Shown here: one piece after another, positions 8,529-17,155 of the stretch
Layout: every line of letters begins with the position of its first letter
Numbering within the stretch: position 1 is the first letter of the stretch
Assembly (NCBI RefSeq): GCF_014648635.1
Contig: NZ_BMRM01000024.1
Span: 1-64,000 of the forward strand
DNA: 64,000 nucleotides
Origin: Streptomyces cinerochromogenes
GTDB lineage: Bacteria > Actinomycetota > Actinomycetes > Streptomycetales > Streptomycetaceae
Direction of reading: 5' to 3'
Notes under the pieces: generated by a model
What the model was told of the DNA's origin: nothing
Databases searched by the model: none
What the model saw: the letters and a program-made list of their open reading frames with translations, nothing else
Translations under genes and position numbers: made by a program

Positions 8529-10205
8529 TCAGCCGGCGGTGCTGTCCGCCGGTTCCCGCTCCTGCGTCTGCACCGGCTCCGGCGCCTGGGCCTCGCGGCG
8601 CGGCAGCAGGAAGGCCACCAGGACCGTGCCGATGCCGAGGATCACCGCGCCGACCAGGCTGGTGTGGGCGACCGCGTCGGAGAAGGCGGAGCCCACCGCG
8701 TCGGCCATCTGGCGGGCGCCGGCGGCCAGTTCGGTCGCCTGCTGCTTGAGCTGCGCGGCCTGCTGCGGGTCCCCCGCCCGCTGGGCCTGCGCGGCGGCCT
8801 GCTGCGCCTTCTCACCGATGCCGTGCGCGACGGCGTACCCCGCGCCGACCGAGTCCTGCGCGGTGTCCAGGGCGCTCGCCGGGAGCTTGCTGCCGGCGGT
8901 GGCGTCGGACAGGTGGTCGCCGTAGGAGGTGGCGAGCAGCGAGCCGAGGATGGCGATGCCGAGCGAGCCGCCCAGCTCCAGCGAGGTGTCGTTGACGGCG
9001 CCGCCGACGCCGAGCTCGGACTCCGGGAACGCGCCCATGATCGCGTCGGTGCAGGGCGAGAGGGCGAGGCCGATGGCGAGGCCCAGTATGACCAGGGGTG
9101 CCACGAAGTCGCCGTACGTGGAGCCCGCGTCCACCCGGGTGAGCAGGGCGAGGGCGACCGTACCGCCGACCATGCCCGCGCTGACGGTCCACTTCATGCC
9201 GACCCGCGGGGTGAGCCAGCCGGTCAGCGCCGAGCCGACGAAGACGGCGCCGGCGAGCGGCAGCATGCGCACACCGGTCTCCAGGGCGTCGTAGCCGAGG
9301 ACGAACTGCAGGTGCTGGGTGAGGTAGTAGAAGGCGCCGAAGACGGCGAGGAAGAACAGGGCGACGGCGAGGTTGGAGCCGGCGAACCGGCGGCCGGTGA
9401 AGCGGCGCACGTCCAGGATCGGACGCGGATGGCGCAGCTCCCAGCCGACGAAGGCGACCAGGCCCACCCCGGCGATCACGGCTGCCGTCACCGCCTTGGC
9501 CCCCCACCCGAAGTGCGGGCCCTCGATGATCATGTAGACGAGCGCGCCGGTCCAGATCACCGACAGCACTCCGCCGACGTAGTCGATGCGGTCGTGGTGG
9601 CCGGCCTTGGACGGCGGGACCAGGACGAAGGCGCCGATGATGGCGACGGCCGCGACGGGCACGTTGATCAGGAAGGTCGAGGACCACCCGTGGTCGCGCA
9701 GCAGGGCGCCGGCGACCACCGGTCCGGCGGCGATGGCGAGCCCGGCGGTGGCGGTCCACAGCGTGATCGCCTTGGCCCGCTCGGCGCGCGGGAAGGTCGC
9801 GGCGAGCAGCGACAGCGTGGCCGGCATGATCAGGGCCGCGCCGACGCCCATCACGGCGCGGGCCGCGATGACGGTGGTGGAGCTGTCGGCGAGGTAGCCG
9901 AAGACGGCTCCGCCGCCGAACACCACCAGGCCGAGGACGAGCGCCCCGCGCCGGCTGTACTTGTCGCCGATCGCGCCGAGCAGCAGCATCAGCGCCGCGT
10001 AGGGGACGGTGTAGCCGTCGATCACCCACTGGAGGTCGGCGCTGGAGAGCCCGAGGTCCCGGGTCATGTCGGGTGCCGCGACCGTGAGGGCGGTGTTCGC
10101 CATCACGATGATCAGCAGACTCAGGCAGAGCACCAGCAGCGCCCACCAGCGCCGGGGGTAGGGCCGGTCCGTCCTCTCGGCCGGTTCGGTCATGACGAGT
10201 CGCAT
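8529..10205 (-). CDS. MFS drug exporter, DHA2 (14-TM) family
   Basis: 558-residue proton-coupled multidrug exporter. Family motifs include GxxxDxxxRR-like GAIGDKYSRRGALVLG after TM2, and a motif-C-like stretch LAIAAGPVVAGALLRDHGWSSTFLINVP in TM5, typical of EmrB/QacA exporters. About 14 hydrophobic segments are visible, with an Ala/Gln-rich loop (KAQQAAAQAQRAGDPQQAAQ) between TM13 and TM14. The start at 10205 is preceded by GAGGAAGG; an inner ATG at 10193 lacks a ribosome site. It diverges from a TetR gene, and the three palindromes between them make it the probable repression target. Substrate is unknown. Confidence 0.92.
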   Translation of the reverse strand: MRLVMTEPAERTDRPYPRRWWALLVLCLSLLIIVMANTALTVAAPDMTRDLGLSSADLQWVIDGYTVPYAALMLLLGAIGDKYSRRGALVLGLVVFGGGAVFGYLADSSTTVIAARAVMGVGAALIMPATLSLLAATFPRAERAKAITLWTATAGLAIAAGPVVAGALLRDHGWSSTFLINVPVAAVAIIGAFVLVPPSKAGHHDRIDYVGGVLSVIWTGALVYMIIEGPHFGWGAKAVTAAVIAGVGLVAFVGWELRHPRPILDVRRFTGRRFAGSNLAVALFFLAVFGAFYYLTQHLQFVLGYDALETGVRMLPLAGAVFVGSALTGWLTPRVGMKWTVSAGMVGGTVALALLTRVDAGSTYGDFVAPLVILGLAIGLALSPCTDAIMGAFPESELGVGGAVNDTSLELGGSLGIAILGSLLATSYGDHLSDATAGSKLPASALDTAQDSVGAGYAVAHGIGEKAQQAAAQAQRAGDPQQAAQLKQQATELAAGARQMADAVGSAFSDAVAHTSLVGAVILGIGTVLVAFLLPRREAQAPEPVQTQEREPADSTAG

Positions 10206-10239
10206 GGCAGGGGTCGCCTTCCTCGGTACGCGACGGGAC

Positions 10240-10303
10240 TTGCACAGCACCGTGCAATTGCACAACAGTGTGCAATGTACGGGTGTTGCACATCGCTGTG
10301 CAA
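10240..10303. promoter_or_regulatory. Three 18-bp TetR operators in the MFS/tetR divergent promoter
   Basis: Three palindromes of the form TTGCACANCNNYGTGCAA lie at 10240-10257, 10258-10275 and 10286-10303. The first two abut exactly, giving an 18-bp centre spacing; the second and third centres are 28 bp apart. All lie between the divergent MFS and tetR starts. They are the obvious binding sites of the adjacent TetR protein. Confidence 0.82.
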
Positions 10304-10354
10304 GTCGACCGGGGGCCGCCCGGGAGGGCGTGGAGGAGACCTCAGGAAGGCAGA

Positions 10355-10969
10355 ATGACCGCCATGACCACGGGTAACAGCAGCCGCGCCGACGCCAACC
10401 GGCGCCGCATCCTCGACGTCGCCCTCGCCGAACTGCTGCGCGATCCCGACGCCTCCATGGACCAGATCGCGCGTGCCGCCGGCGTCGTACGACGGACGGT
10501 GTACGGCCACTTCCCCAGCCGGGAGGCGCTGATCAGCACCCTGGTCGACGGGGCCGTGGAGGCGCTGGCGGACGCGGATGCGCGGGCCCGCGCCGGAGTG
10601 ACCGACCCGGCGGAGGCGCTGGCCCGCTCGGTGCTCGCGCTGTGGCCGGTCGCCGACCGCTACCGGCTGCTGATCGCGCTGGCCCAGCGCACCGTCACCG
10701 TGCAGGGCATCCGCGACCGCCTCGCCCCCGTGCGCGACGACAAGGTCCGCCTCCTCCAGCGGGGACTGGACGAGGGCGCCTTCGTCTCCCCGCTGCCCGC
10801 GCCGGCCCTCGCGTACGTGGTCGAGCAGATGCTGTTCGCCGTGACGGAGGCGGTGAACGACGGCCTCCTGGCAGCGGAAGAGGCGGGCCGCTCCGCCACG
10901 GTCGTCGTACTGACCGCGGCGGGCGTACCCGCCTCGCGGGCCACCGCGCTGGTGGCCGAGGTGTCGTAG
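10355..10969 (+). CDS. TetR-family repressor of the divergent MFS exporter
   Basis: 204-residue TetR regulator. The N-terminal HTH (ANRRRILDVALAELLRDPDASMDQIARAAGVVRRTVYGHFPSREAL, in part) is canonical and is followed by a helical ligand-binding domain. ATG at 10355 has AGGAAGG upstream. It diverges from the DHA2 exporter with three shared operators between, so it most likely represses both itself and the exporter until a ligand binds. The ligand is unknown and is probably an exporter substrate. Confidence 0.9.
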   Translation: MTAMTTGNSSRADANRRRILDVALAELLRDPDASMDQIARAAGVVRRTVYGHFPSREALISTLVDGAVEALADADARARAGVTDPAEALARSVLALWPVADRYRLLIALAQRTVTVQGIRDRLAPVRDDKVRLLQRGLDEGAFVSPLPAPALAYVVEQMLFAVTEAVNDGLLAAEEAGRSATVVVLTAAGVPASRATALVAEVS

Positions 10970-11015
10970 AAGGCCGGAAAAAGGGGGGTGGGCGCAGGCC
11001 GGGAAAACGGGGGAA

Positions 11016-11055
11016 GCCGGGCGGCTGGGGTACGGGGGAACCTCAGCCGCCCGGC
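11016..11055. terminator. Bidirectional terminator between tetR and dctA
   Basis: GCCGGGCGGCTG (11016-11027) pairs perfectly with CAGCCGCCCGGC (11044-11055), with a further GG/CC pairing in the loop. It lies between the convergent tetR and dctA stops. The rest of 10970-11234 is GC-rich with short direct repeats of CGCGCGACGGGCCGCA near 11150-11200 and holds no credible gene. Confidence 0.75.
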
Positions 11056-11234
11056 GGCGGTACCGGACGCCCGGCCCGGGTTCAGGCGGGGCCGGACGTC
11101 CGGAGCGAGGGGGACGGGCGCGAAGCGCCGCGTCCAGGAGCGAGGGGACCGCGCGACGGGCCGCACCGGGCCGACGGCCGCGCGACGGGCCGCAGAGGAC
11201 CGTCGGCCGCGCGGCGGCCGGACCCGGCAGGCGC

Positions 11235-12614
11235 CTAGGCCTTGGCCAGCTCCTTCTCCCGGGGCTCGGGAGCTTCGGGAGCGGCGTCGTGGCCCTCGTC
11301 CACCAGCGTGGTCTCGTCGAACGGCAGCTCCCCGGCCAGCACCCTGCGCACCCGGACCGTGTCGATCTCCTTGGTCCACGTGCCCACGAGCACCGTCGCC
11401 ACCGCGTTGCCCGCGAAGTTCGTCAGCGCCCGGGCCTCGCTCATGAACCGGTCGATGCCGACGATCAGACCGACACCGTCGACCAGCGCCGGCTTGTGCG
11501 ACTGGAGGCCGCCGGCCAGGGTGGCGAGCCCCGCGCCGCTGACGCCGGCCGCGCCCTTGGACGCCAGCAGCAGGAAGAGCAGCAGCGGGATCTGCTCGCC
11601 GATCGACATCGGCGTGCCCAACGCGTCCGCGATGTACAGCGACGCCATGGTCATGTAGATCATCGTGCCGTCGAGGTTGAAGGAGTAGCCGGTCGGCACG
11701 GTGATGCCGACGACCGGCCGGCTGACGCCCAGGTGCTCCATCTTCGCGATCAGGCGGGGCAGCGCGGACTCCGACGACGAGGTCGACAGGATCAGCAGGA
11801 ACTCCCTCGCGAGGTACTTGAACAGGGAGAAGACGTTCAGACCCGCGACGATCCGCAGCAGCGCGCCGAGGACGACGAAGACGAACAGGAAGCAGGTGAC
11901 GTAGAAGCCGAGCATCAGCACGGCGAGGCTCTTGAGCGCGTCGATGCCGGCCGACCCGACGACCGCCGCGATGGCGCCGAAGGCACCGACCGGCGCGGCC
12001 CACATCACCATGGACAGGATGCGGAAGACGAGCCGCTGGATGTGCTCGATGCCGCGCAGCACCGGCTGTCCGGCCGAGCCCATGGCCTGGAGCGCGAACC
12101 CGGCGAGCAGGGCCACCAGCAGGGTCTGGAGGACCTGGCCCTCGGTGAAGGCGGAGACGAACGTGGTGGGGATGATCGACAGCACGAAGTCGACGGGCGG
12201 CAGCGCGTCGGCGGACACCTGGCCGTGCCCGGTGGCCTTGATGGCGTCGGTGATGTGCAGCCCGTCACCGGGGTGCAGCACGTTTCCGACGACGAGGCCG
12301 ATGGCGAGCGCGACGAGCGACATCACCAGGAAGTAGCCGAGGGCGATTCCGCCGACGGCGCCGACCTTGGCGGCCTTCCGTACGGAACCGATACCGAGCA
12401 CGATCGTGCAGAAGATGATCGGCGAGATCATCATCTTGATCAGGTTCACGAATCCGGTGCCCAGCGGCTTCAGCTCCACCGCCGCGTCGGGCCAGATGAG
12501 CCCCACGGCGATACCGAGCGCGACCGCCACGATGACGGCGATGTACAGGTAATGGGTCCGGTCCCGCTTCACGCGGGGCGCGGCAGGTGCCGTATCGGCA
12601 GTGCTGGCGGCCAC
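11235..12614 (-). CDS. dctA: C4-dicarboxylate/cation symporter DctA-like
   Basis: 459-residue member of the dicarboxylate/amino acid:cation symporter (DAACS) family, importing succinate, malate or fumarate. Family hallmarks are IKMMISPIIFCTIVLGIG, the Ser-rich re-entrant loop STSSSESALPRLIAKMEHLGVSRPVVGITVPTGYSFNLDG (split here by description only) with the NLDGT substrate/ion motif, and SKGAAGVSGAG in the second re-entrant loop. GTG at 12614 has AAGGAGGG upstream. It diverges from a CitA/DcuS-type two-component system, the usual regulator of such carriers, which supports dicarboxylates over glutamate as substrate. Confidence 0.9.
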   Translation of the reverse strand: MAASTADTAPAAPRVKRDRTHYLYIAVIVAVALGIAVGLIWPDAAVELKPLGTGFVNLIKMMISPIIFCTIVLGIGSVRKAAKVGAVGGIALGYFLVMSLVALAIGLVVGNVLHPGDGLHITDAIKATGHGQVSADALPPVDFVLSIIPTTFVSAFTEGQVLQTLLVALLAGFALQAMGSAGQPVLRGIEHIQRLVFRILSMVMWAAPVGAFGAIAAVVGSAGIDALKSLAVLMLGFYVTCFLFVFVVLGALLRIVAGLNVFSLFKYLAREFLLILSTSSSESALPRLIAKMEHLGVSRPVVGITVPTGYSFNLDGTMIYMTMASLYIADALGTPMSIGEQIPLLLFLLLASKGAAGVSGAGLATLAGGLQSHKPALVDGVGLIVGIDRFMSEARALTNFAGNAVATVLVGTWTKEIDTVRVRRVLAGELPFDETTLVDEGHDAAPEAPEPREKELAKA

Positions 12615-12700
12615 GACTGCCCTCCTTGACGTCTTCGTCGGCGAACAACCGGCGTGCGGCTCACGTCCGGGCGATGTTCGGGGAATGCCGTGACTATCTC

Positions 12701-12750
12701 CCGCCCTGTGAGGGCGGTCACCCTTCCGTTCATTTAGTTCACACTTAACC
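12701..12750. promoter_or_regulatory. Divergent dctA / two-component control region
   Basis: A perfect dyad CCGCCCT-gtg-AGGGCGG lies at 12701-12717. An AT-rich run (ATTTAGTTCACACTTAA, about 12732-12748) follows, ending about 20 bp before the kinase start. These are candidate response-regulator and promoter elements for the divergent genes. The assignment is from position only. Confidence 0.45.
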
Positions 12751-12769
12751 GGAGAGGCACACTGCTGAC

Positions 12770-14398
12770 ATGCGCGTCCCCGCCTTCCCCCGAGCCCGCA
12801 GCCTGGCCGGCCAGCTGTTCGCCATGCAGGCCGTGCTCATCGCGGTGGTCGTCGCCGGGTACGCGCTCTTCACCTACGTCAGCGACCAGCGGCAGGCCGA
12901 GGAGGCCGCCGCCCGGCAGGCCACGGCGGTGGCCCGGTCCATCGCCGACTCCCCCTCGGTCCGCGCGGCCATCCGCACCCCCGACCCCACGGCCCGGCTG
13001 GAGCCGTACGCCCTCCAGGTCGTACGGGACGCCAACGTCGACTTCGTCACGATCATGAACCCGTCCGGCATCCGCTGGACCCACCCCGACCGGAAGCAGA
13101 TCGGCAAGCGCTTCCTCGGCAACATCGGCCCCGCCCTGCACGGCCGCACCTTCACCGAGACCTACACCGGCACGCTCGGCCCGTCCGTCCGCGCGGTGAC
13201 CCCCGTCACCGACCACGGCCGGATCGTCGGCCTGGTCAGCGCCGGCATCAAGGTCGAGACGATCAGCGCCCGGGCCCAGGACCAGCTCACCGCCCTGCTC
13301 GGGGTGGCCGCCGTGGCCCTGCTGCTGGGCGCCATCGGCACGTACGTGATCAACGCCCGGCTGCGCCGCCACACCCACGGCATGAACGCCACCGAGCTGA
13401 GCCGGATGCACGACTACCACCAGGCGGCGCTGCACGCGGTCCGGGAGGGGCTGCTGATGCTGGACGGCCAGTACCGGGTGGCGCTGATCAACGACGGCGG
13501 CCGGGAACTCCTGGGCGTCGGCCCGGAGGAGGAGGCGATCGGCCGCTCGGTCGCCGACCTCGGCCTGCCCGCCCCGCTGACGGGCGCCCTGCTCTCCTCC
13601 GAGCCCCGGGTGGACGAGGTGCACCTGACGGCGTCCCGGGTGCTGGTGGTCAACACGTCCCCGGTGTCGGGCGGCGAACACCGGGGGACGGTCGTGACGC
13701 TCCGGGACGTCACCGAACTCCAGTCCCTGATGGGCGAGCTGGACTCGGAGCGGGGCTTCACCCAGGCGCTGCGCTCCCAGGCGCACGAGGCCGCGAACCG
13801 CCTCCACACGGTGGTCTCCCTGATCGAGCTGGGCCGGGCCGAGGAGGCGGTGGAGTTCGCCACGGCCGAGCTGGAGCTGGCGCAGGCCCTCACCGACCAG
13901 GTGGTGGCGGCGGTGAGCGAGCCGGTGCTGGCCGCGCTGCTGCTCGGCAAGACCGCCCAGGCGAACGAGCGGGGCGTGGAGCTGGTGGTCTCGCCGGACA
14001 GCCGCCTGGACGACGGCGTACTGCCGTACGACCTGTCCGCCCGCGACCTCGTGACGATCCTCGGCAACCTGATCGACAACGCGGTCGACGCGGCACAGGG
14101 CAGCACCCGCGCACGGGTGACCGTGACGGCGTACGCTACGCCCGCCGAAGTGGTGCTGCGGGTCTCGGACACCGGGCCGGGGGTCGACCCGGCCCATGCC
14201 GACCTGGTATTCCAGCGGGGGTTCTCCACCAAGCCCGCCGGCCCCGGCGGGCGGGGACTCGGGCTGGCCCTGGTCCGGCAGGCGGTGACCCGCCACGAGG
14301 GCACGTTGACGGTGACGGAGTCCGGTGAGGACGGCGAGGGCGGAGCGGTGTTCGAGGTGCGGTTGCCGTTGCGCGCGTCGGCGGGTGGCGGCGGATGA
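12770..14398 (+). CDS. CitA/DcuS-type sensor histidine kinase
   Basis: 542-residue membrane kinase. TM1 lies at about residues 15-38, then an extracytoplasmic PASTA-unrelated PAS-like (sCache) sensor to about residue 180 containing VDFVTIMNPSGIRWTHPDR, a hallmark of citrate/C4-dicarboxylate sensors. TM2 is near 184-205 (LLGVAAVALLLGAIGTYVI), followed by a cytosolic PAS, a phospho-acceptor helix SQAHEAANRLHTVVSLIELG (His near residue 339) and a HATPase domain with GNLIDNAVDA, DTGPGV and GRGLGLALV. It overlaps the response regulator by 4 bp (ATGA). With divergent dctA it probably senses C4-dicarboxylates; the ligand is inferred. Confidence 0.92.
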   Translation: MRVPAFPRARSLAGQLFAMQAVLIAVVVAGYALFTYVSDQRQAEEAAARQATAVARSIADSPSVRAAIRTPDPTARLEPYALQVVRDANVDFVTIMNPSGIRWTHPDRKQIGKRFLGNIGPALHGRTFTETYTGTLGPSVRAVTPVTDHGRIVGLVSAGIKVETISARAQDQLTALLGVAAVALLLGAIGTYVINARLRRHTHGMNATELSRMHDYHQAALHAVREGLLMLDGQYRVALINDGGRELLGVGPEEEAIGRSVADLGLPAPLTGALLSSEPRVDEVHLTASRVLVVNTSPVSGGEHRGTVVTLRDVTELQSLMGELDSERGFTQALRSQAHEAANRLHTVVSLIELGRAEEAVEFATAELELAQALTDQVVAAVSEPVLAALLLGKTAQANERGVELVVSPDSRLDDGVLPYDLSARDLVTILGNLIDNAVDAAQGSTRARVTVTAYATPAEVVLRVSDTGPGVDPAHADLVFQRGFSTKPAGPGGRGLGLALVRQAVTRHEGTLTVTESGEDGEGGAVFEVRLPLRASAGGGG

Positions 14399-15087
14399 CG
14401 AGCGGGCAGCCCATTCGTGTGCTGGTGGTCGAGGACGACCCGGTGGCCGCCGACGCGCACGTGATGTACGTCGGCCGGGTCCCGGGGTTCGTCGCGGTCG
14501 GAAAGGCGCACACGGGCGCGGAGGCGCGGCGGATCCTGGACCGCACGGCGGTGGATCTCCTGCTGCTGGACCTCCACCTGCCGGACGTGCACGGACTGCA
14601 ACTGGCCCGGTCGCTACGGGCCGCCGGTTACCACGCCGACGTGATAGCGGTGACGTCGGCGCGGGACCTGGCGGTGGTGCGGGAGGGGGTCTCGCTGGGG
14701 GTGGTCCAGTACGTCCTCAAACCCTTCACCTTCGCGACGCTGAGGGACCGGCTGGTGCGGTACGCCGAGTTCCACGCGGCGGTGGGCGAGGCGAGCGGGC
14801 AGGACGAGGTGGACCGGGCGCTGGCGGTGTTGCGGGCACCCTCGCCGGCCGCCCTGCCGAAGGGGCTCAGCGGGCCGACGCTGGAACGGGTGACGGCCGC
14901 GTTGCGGGAGGCCGCATCGGAGGGGCTCACGGCGGCCGGGGTGGCCGAGGCGGTGGGGATCTCGCGGATCACCGCACGGCGGTACCTGGAGCATCTGGTG
15001 GATGCGGGGAGGGCTGGGCGGAGTCCGTTGTACGGGCAGGTCGGAAGGCCTGAGCTGGTATATCGGTGGGTTTCTCAAGGGGGGTGA
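14395..15087 (+). CDS. CitB/DcuR-type response regulator
   Basis: 230-residue regulator. The receiver domain has EDD near residue 13, phospho-acceptor Asp59 in LLLLDLHLPDVHG, and the conserved Lys in YVLKPF. The C-terminal domain carries an HTH (GLTAAGVAEAVGISRITARRYLEHLVDAGR), as in DcuR/CitB. It is translationally coupled to the kinase. Its last 119 bp overlap, antisense, the 3' end of the NLR-like gene on the other strand (14969-15087), which is unusual for a core regulator and marks the edge of the accessory island. Confidence 0.92.
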   Translation: MTSGQPIRVLVVEDDPVAADAHVMYVGRVPGFVAVGKAHTGAEARRILDRTAVDLLLLDLHLPDVHGLQLARSLRAAGYHADVIAVTSARDLAVVREGVSLGVVQYVLKPFTFATLRDRLVRYAEFHAAVGEASGQDEVDRALAVLRAPSPAALPKGLSGPTLERVTAALREAASEGLTAAGVAEAVGISRITARRYLEHLVDAGRAGRSPLYGQVGRPELVYRWVSQGG

Positions 15088-17155
15088 GGGCGGCTGCGGC
15101 GACACGGGCTTCGGTGGCCTCCTGGGGGGCGTTGGCACGGGTGTAGGCGTCGGCGGCTCGAAGGCAATGGGAGCCGGCGCTGGAGAGCTGGCCGGCTTCC
15201 ACGTACATGTCGGCCAGGCGTGCGTGGGTCCTGGCGGCCCAGTACCAATCCTTGCTCTCCCGGTAGAGCGACAGAGCCTTGCGGAACGCCTCGATCGCCT
15301 CCGGTGCCCGGGCCGTCTCCCGCAGGGTGTCGGCCAGGTTGAACCATGTCACGGCTTCGGAGCGGCGGTCCCCGAGGGTCCGGAACAGCTCCCGGGCCCG
15401 CATGAGCGCGTCGATCGCTTCCGCACTGCGACCCGCGGCTTCCAGGGCGCGGCCGAGACTTGTCCAGGCGATGGCCTCGCCGTGCTGGTCGCCGTCAGCG
15501 CGGCACAGGTCACGGTCACGCTTGTGCGCCTCGACCGCCTCTTCCACTCGGCCGACGTCACGCAGCGCGAGACCCAGGTTGTTCAACAGGGCGCACTCGT
15601 GCTCACGGTCCCCGACGGCTTGAAAGATGTCACGGGCGTGCAGGTGCGCGTCGACCGCCTCGTGCAAACGCCCCATGTAACGCAGGGCGCACCCGAGGCT
15701 GGTCCACGCCAGACCCTCGCCCAGGCGATTCCCGATGCGGCGGGCTGCCTCCTGAGCGGTGCGGCTGACGATGAACCAGTCGTCGAAGTGCCGCCCCCAC
15801 TCGAGGTATATCGCCAGACACTGCGCCAGAATCACCGCCCTGGCCGCGTAGCGCTCCTCCCGCCCCCACAGCACGGCCTCCACCAGCGACGCCCGCTCCG
15901 TGTTCAGCCACGCGAGCGCCTGGGCATGATCGCCGAAGCCTTCGGGCTGCGCTTGCCCCGGCAACCACCGCAAGCGGTCGTCGGCCGCGTACGCCCACCG
16001 GCAGTAGCAAGCCAGAACCCGCTCCCGCGCGGCATCACCCTCCTCGCACAGCTCGGCCGTACGTGCCGTCACCCCCGCGCAGAACGCCCGCACGAGGTCG
16101 TGCAGGCGCCATCGCCCGCGTACCCGCTGGAGAAGGTGAGCGCGGGCCAGCGCCTTCAGTTGCCGCAGGGGAGGGGCGTCCGCCCCGGCCAATACGGCCG
16201 CCACCTCCTCACTCACGTCGGGTCCCGGTGCGAGGGCGAGCAGACGCAGCAACCGTGCCTCGTCCGCGGGAAGTCGCCGGTACGACAGGTCGAATGCTGC
16301 GCGCACACTGCGCTCGCCATCGTCCAGGGCGTCGAGCCGGTCGTACGAGGTGGCCAGCTCGTCGGCGAGTTCCGCCACCGATCTGCCGGGATCCTCCGCG
16401 AGGAGCGCCGCCGCGATCTGGAGTGCCAGCGGAAGGTGCCCGCACAACCCGGCCAGCTGTGCCACCGCCTCCGGCTCCGCCACCACCCGGCTGTCCGCCG
16501 GGTCGGCGATTCGCAGCGCGCAATCAAGGAGGTCGTACGCCGCCCGGGGCGTCAACAGGTCCAACGGCACGAGCCGAGCCCCGAGTTGAGCCAACCGGTC
16601 CCGCGACGTCACAAGCACCCTGTGCAGCCCGCCACCGGGTAGCAGAGGCCGTACCTGCTCCGGTGAGGACGCGTTGTCGGCGACGATCAGCACCGCCTCC
16701 CGCTCAGCCAGCACCGACCGGTACAGTGCGGCCCGCTCGTCCGCCGTCACCGGGATGTGGTTCGGCTCAACACCGAGTGCCCGCAGCAGCGACTGCAGGG
16801 CCTGGTCGGCGGTAACGGGTGCGTCGTCGTACCCGTGCAGGTCCACGAAGAGCACGCCTCCCGGAAACCAGCCCGCCTCCCGCGCCGCGTACGCCGCCTG
16901 CACCGCGAGGGCCGTCTTGCCGATGCCGCCAAGGCCGGACACGGCGGTGACGAGGACGGCCCGTTCGGTGCCGGGGCCGGCCGGGTCCAGCGCGGTGCGC
17001 AGACGCCCCAACTCCTCGTCCCGCCCGGTGAACCCGGCGGCCCTCGGCGGCAGCGCGTCCAGGGCGGTAGGGGCCGGCGCCTGCTGCTTGAACTCGGCCT
17101 TGCCGATGACCTGCCCTTTGAACTCCCCGCCCCGGAACTCGACATGATCGCTCAC
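14969..17155 (-). CDS. NLR-like STAND NTPase (NB-ARC + TPR) with N-terminal Gly-rich motif
   Basis: 728-residue signal-transducing NTPase. Residues 3-20 are the short motif DHVEFRGGEFKGQVIGKA, nearly the same as the C-terminus of the nucleosidase at 17737. The NB-ARC domain shows FTGRDEELGRL (about 42-52), Walker A GLGGIGKT (74-81), Walker B VLIVADNAS (155-163), sensor LVTSRDR (181-187), GLPL-type GHLPLAL (239-245) and LHDLVRAF, the MHD-like position after the winged helix. TPR units fill roughly residues 480-700. The GTG start overlaps the upstream membrane-protein stop by 4 bp, so they form an operon. Such proteins oligomerise on sensing a trigger and activate an effector; trigger and effector are unknown here. 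The 3' end runs antisense into the response-regulator gene. Confidence 0.85.
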   Translation of the reverse strand: MSDHVEFRGGEFKGQVIGKAEFKQQAPAPTALDALPPRAAGFTGRDEELGRLRTALDPAGPGTERAVLVTAVSGLGGIGKTALAVQAAYAAREAGWFPGGVLFVDLHGYDDAPVTADQALQSLLRALGVEPNHIPVTADERAALYRSVLAEREAVLIVADNASSPEQVRPLLPGGGLHRVLVTSRDRLAQLGARLVPLDLLTPRAAYDLLDCALRIADPADSRVVAEPEAVAQLAGLCGHLPLALQIAAALLAEDPGRSVAELADELATSYDRLDALDDGERSVRAAFDLSYRRLPADEARLLRLLALAPGPDVSEEVAAVLAGADAPPLRQLKALARAHLLQRVRGRWRLHDLVRAFCAGVTARTAELCEEGDAARERVLACYCRWAYAADDRLRWLPGQAQPEGFGDHAQALAWLNTERASLVEAVLWGREERYAARAVILAQCLAIYLEWGRHFDDWFIVSRTAQEAARRIGNRLGEGLAWTSLGCALRYMGRLHEAVDAHLHARDIFQAVGDREHECALLNNLGLALRDVGRVEEAVEAHKRDRDLCRADGDQHGEAIAWTSLGRALEAAGRSAEAIDALMRARELFRTLGDRRSEAVTWFNLADTLRETARAPEAIEAFRKALSLYRESKDWYWAARTHARLADMYVEAGQLSSAGSHCLRAADAYTRANAPQEATEARVAAAALTPLEKPTDIPAQAFRPARTTDSAQPSPHPPDAPGTAVR

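Noticed and set aside
10240..10303. CRISPR-like repeats
   Set aside because: The three 18-bp repeats are palindromic, abutting or 10 bp apart, and lie in a divergent promoter of a TetR/efflux pair; there are no spacers.
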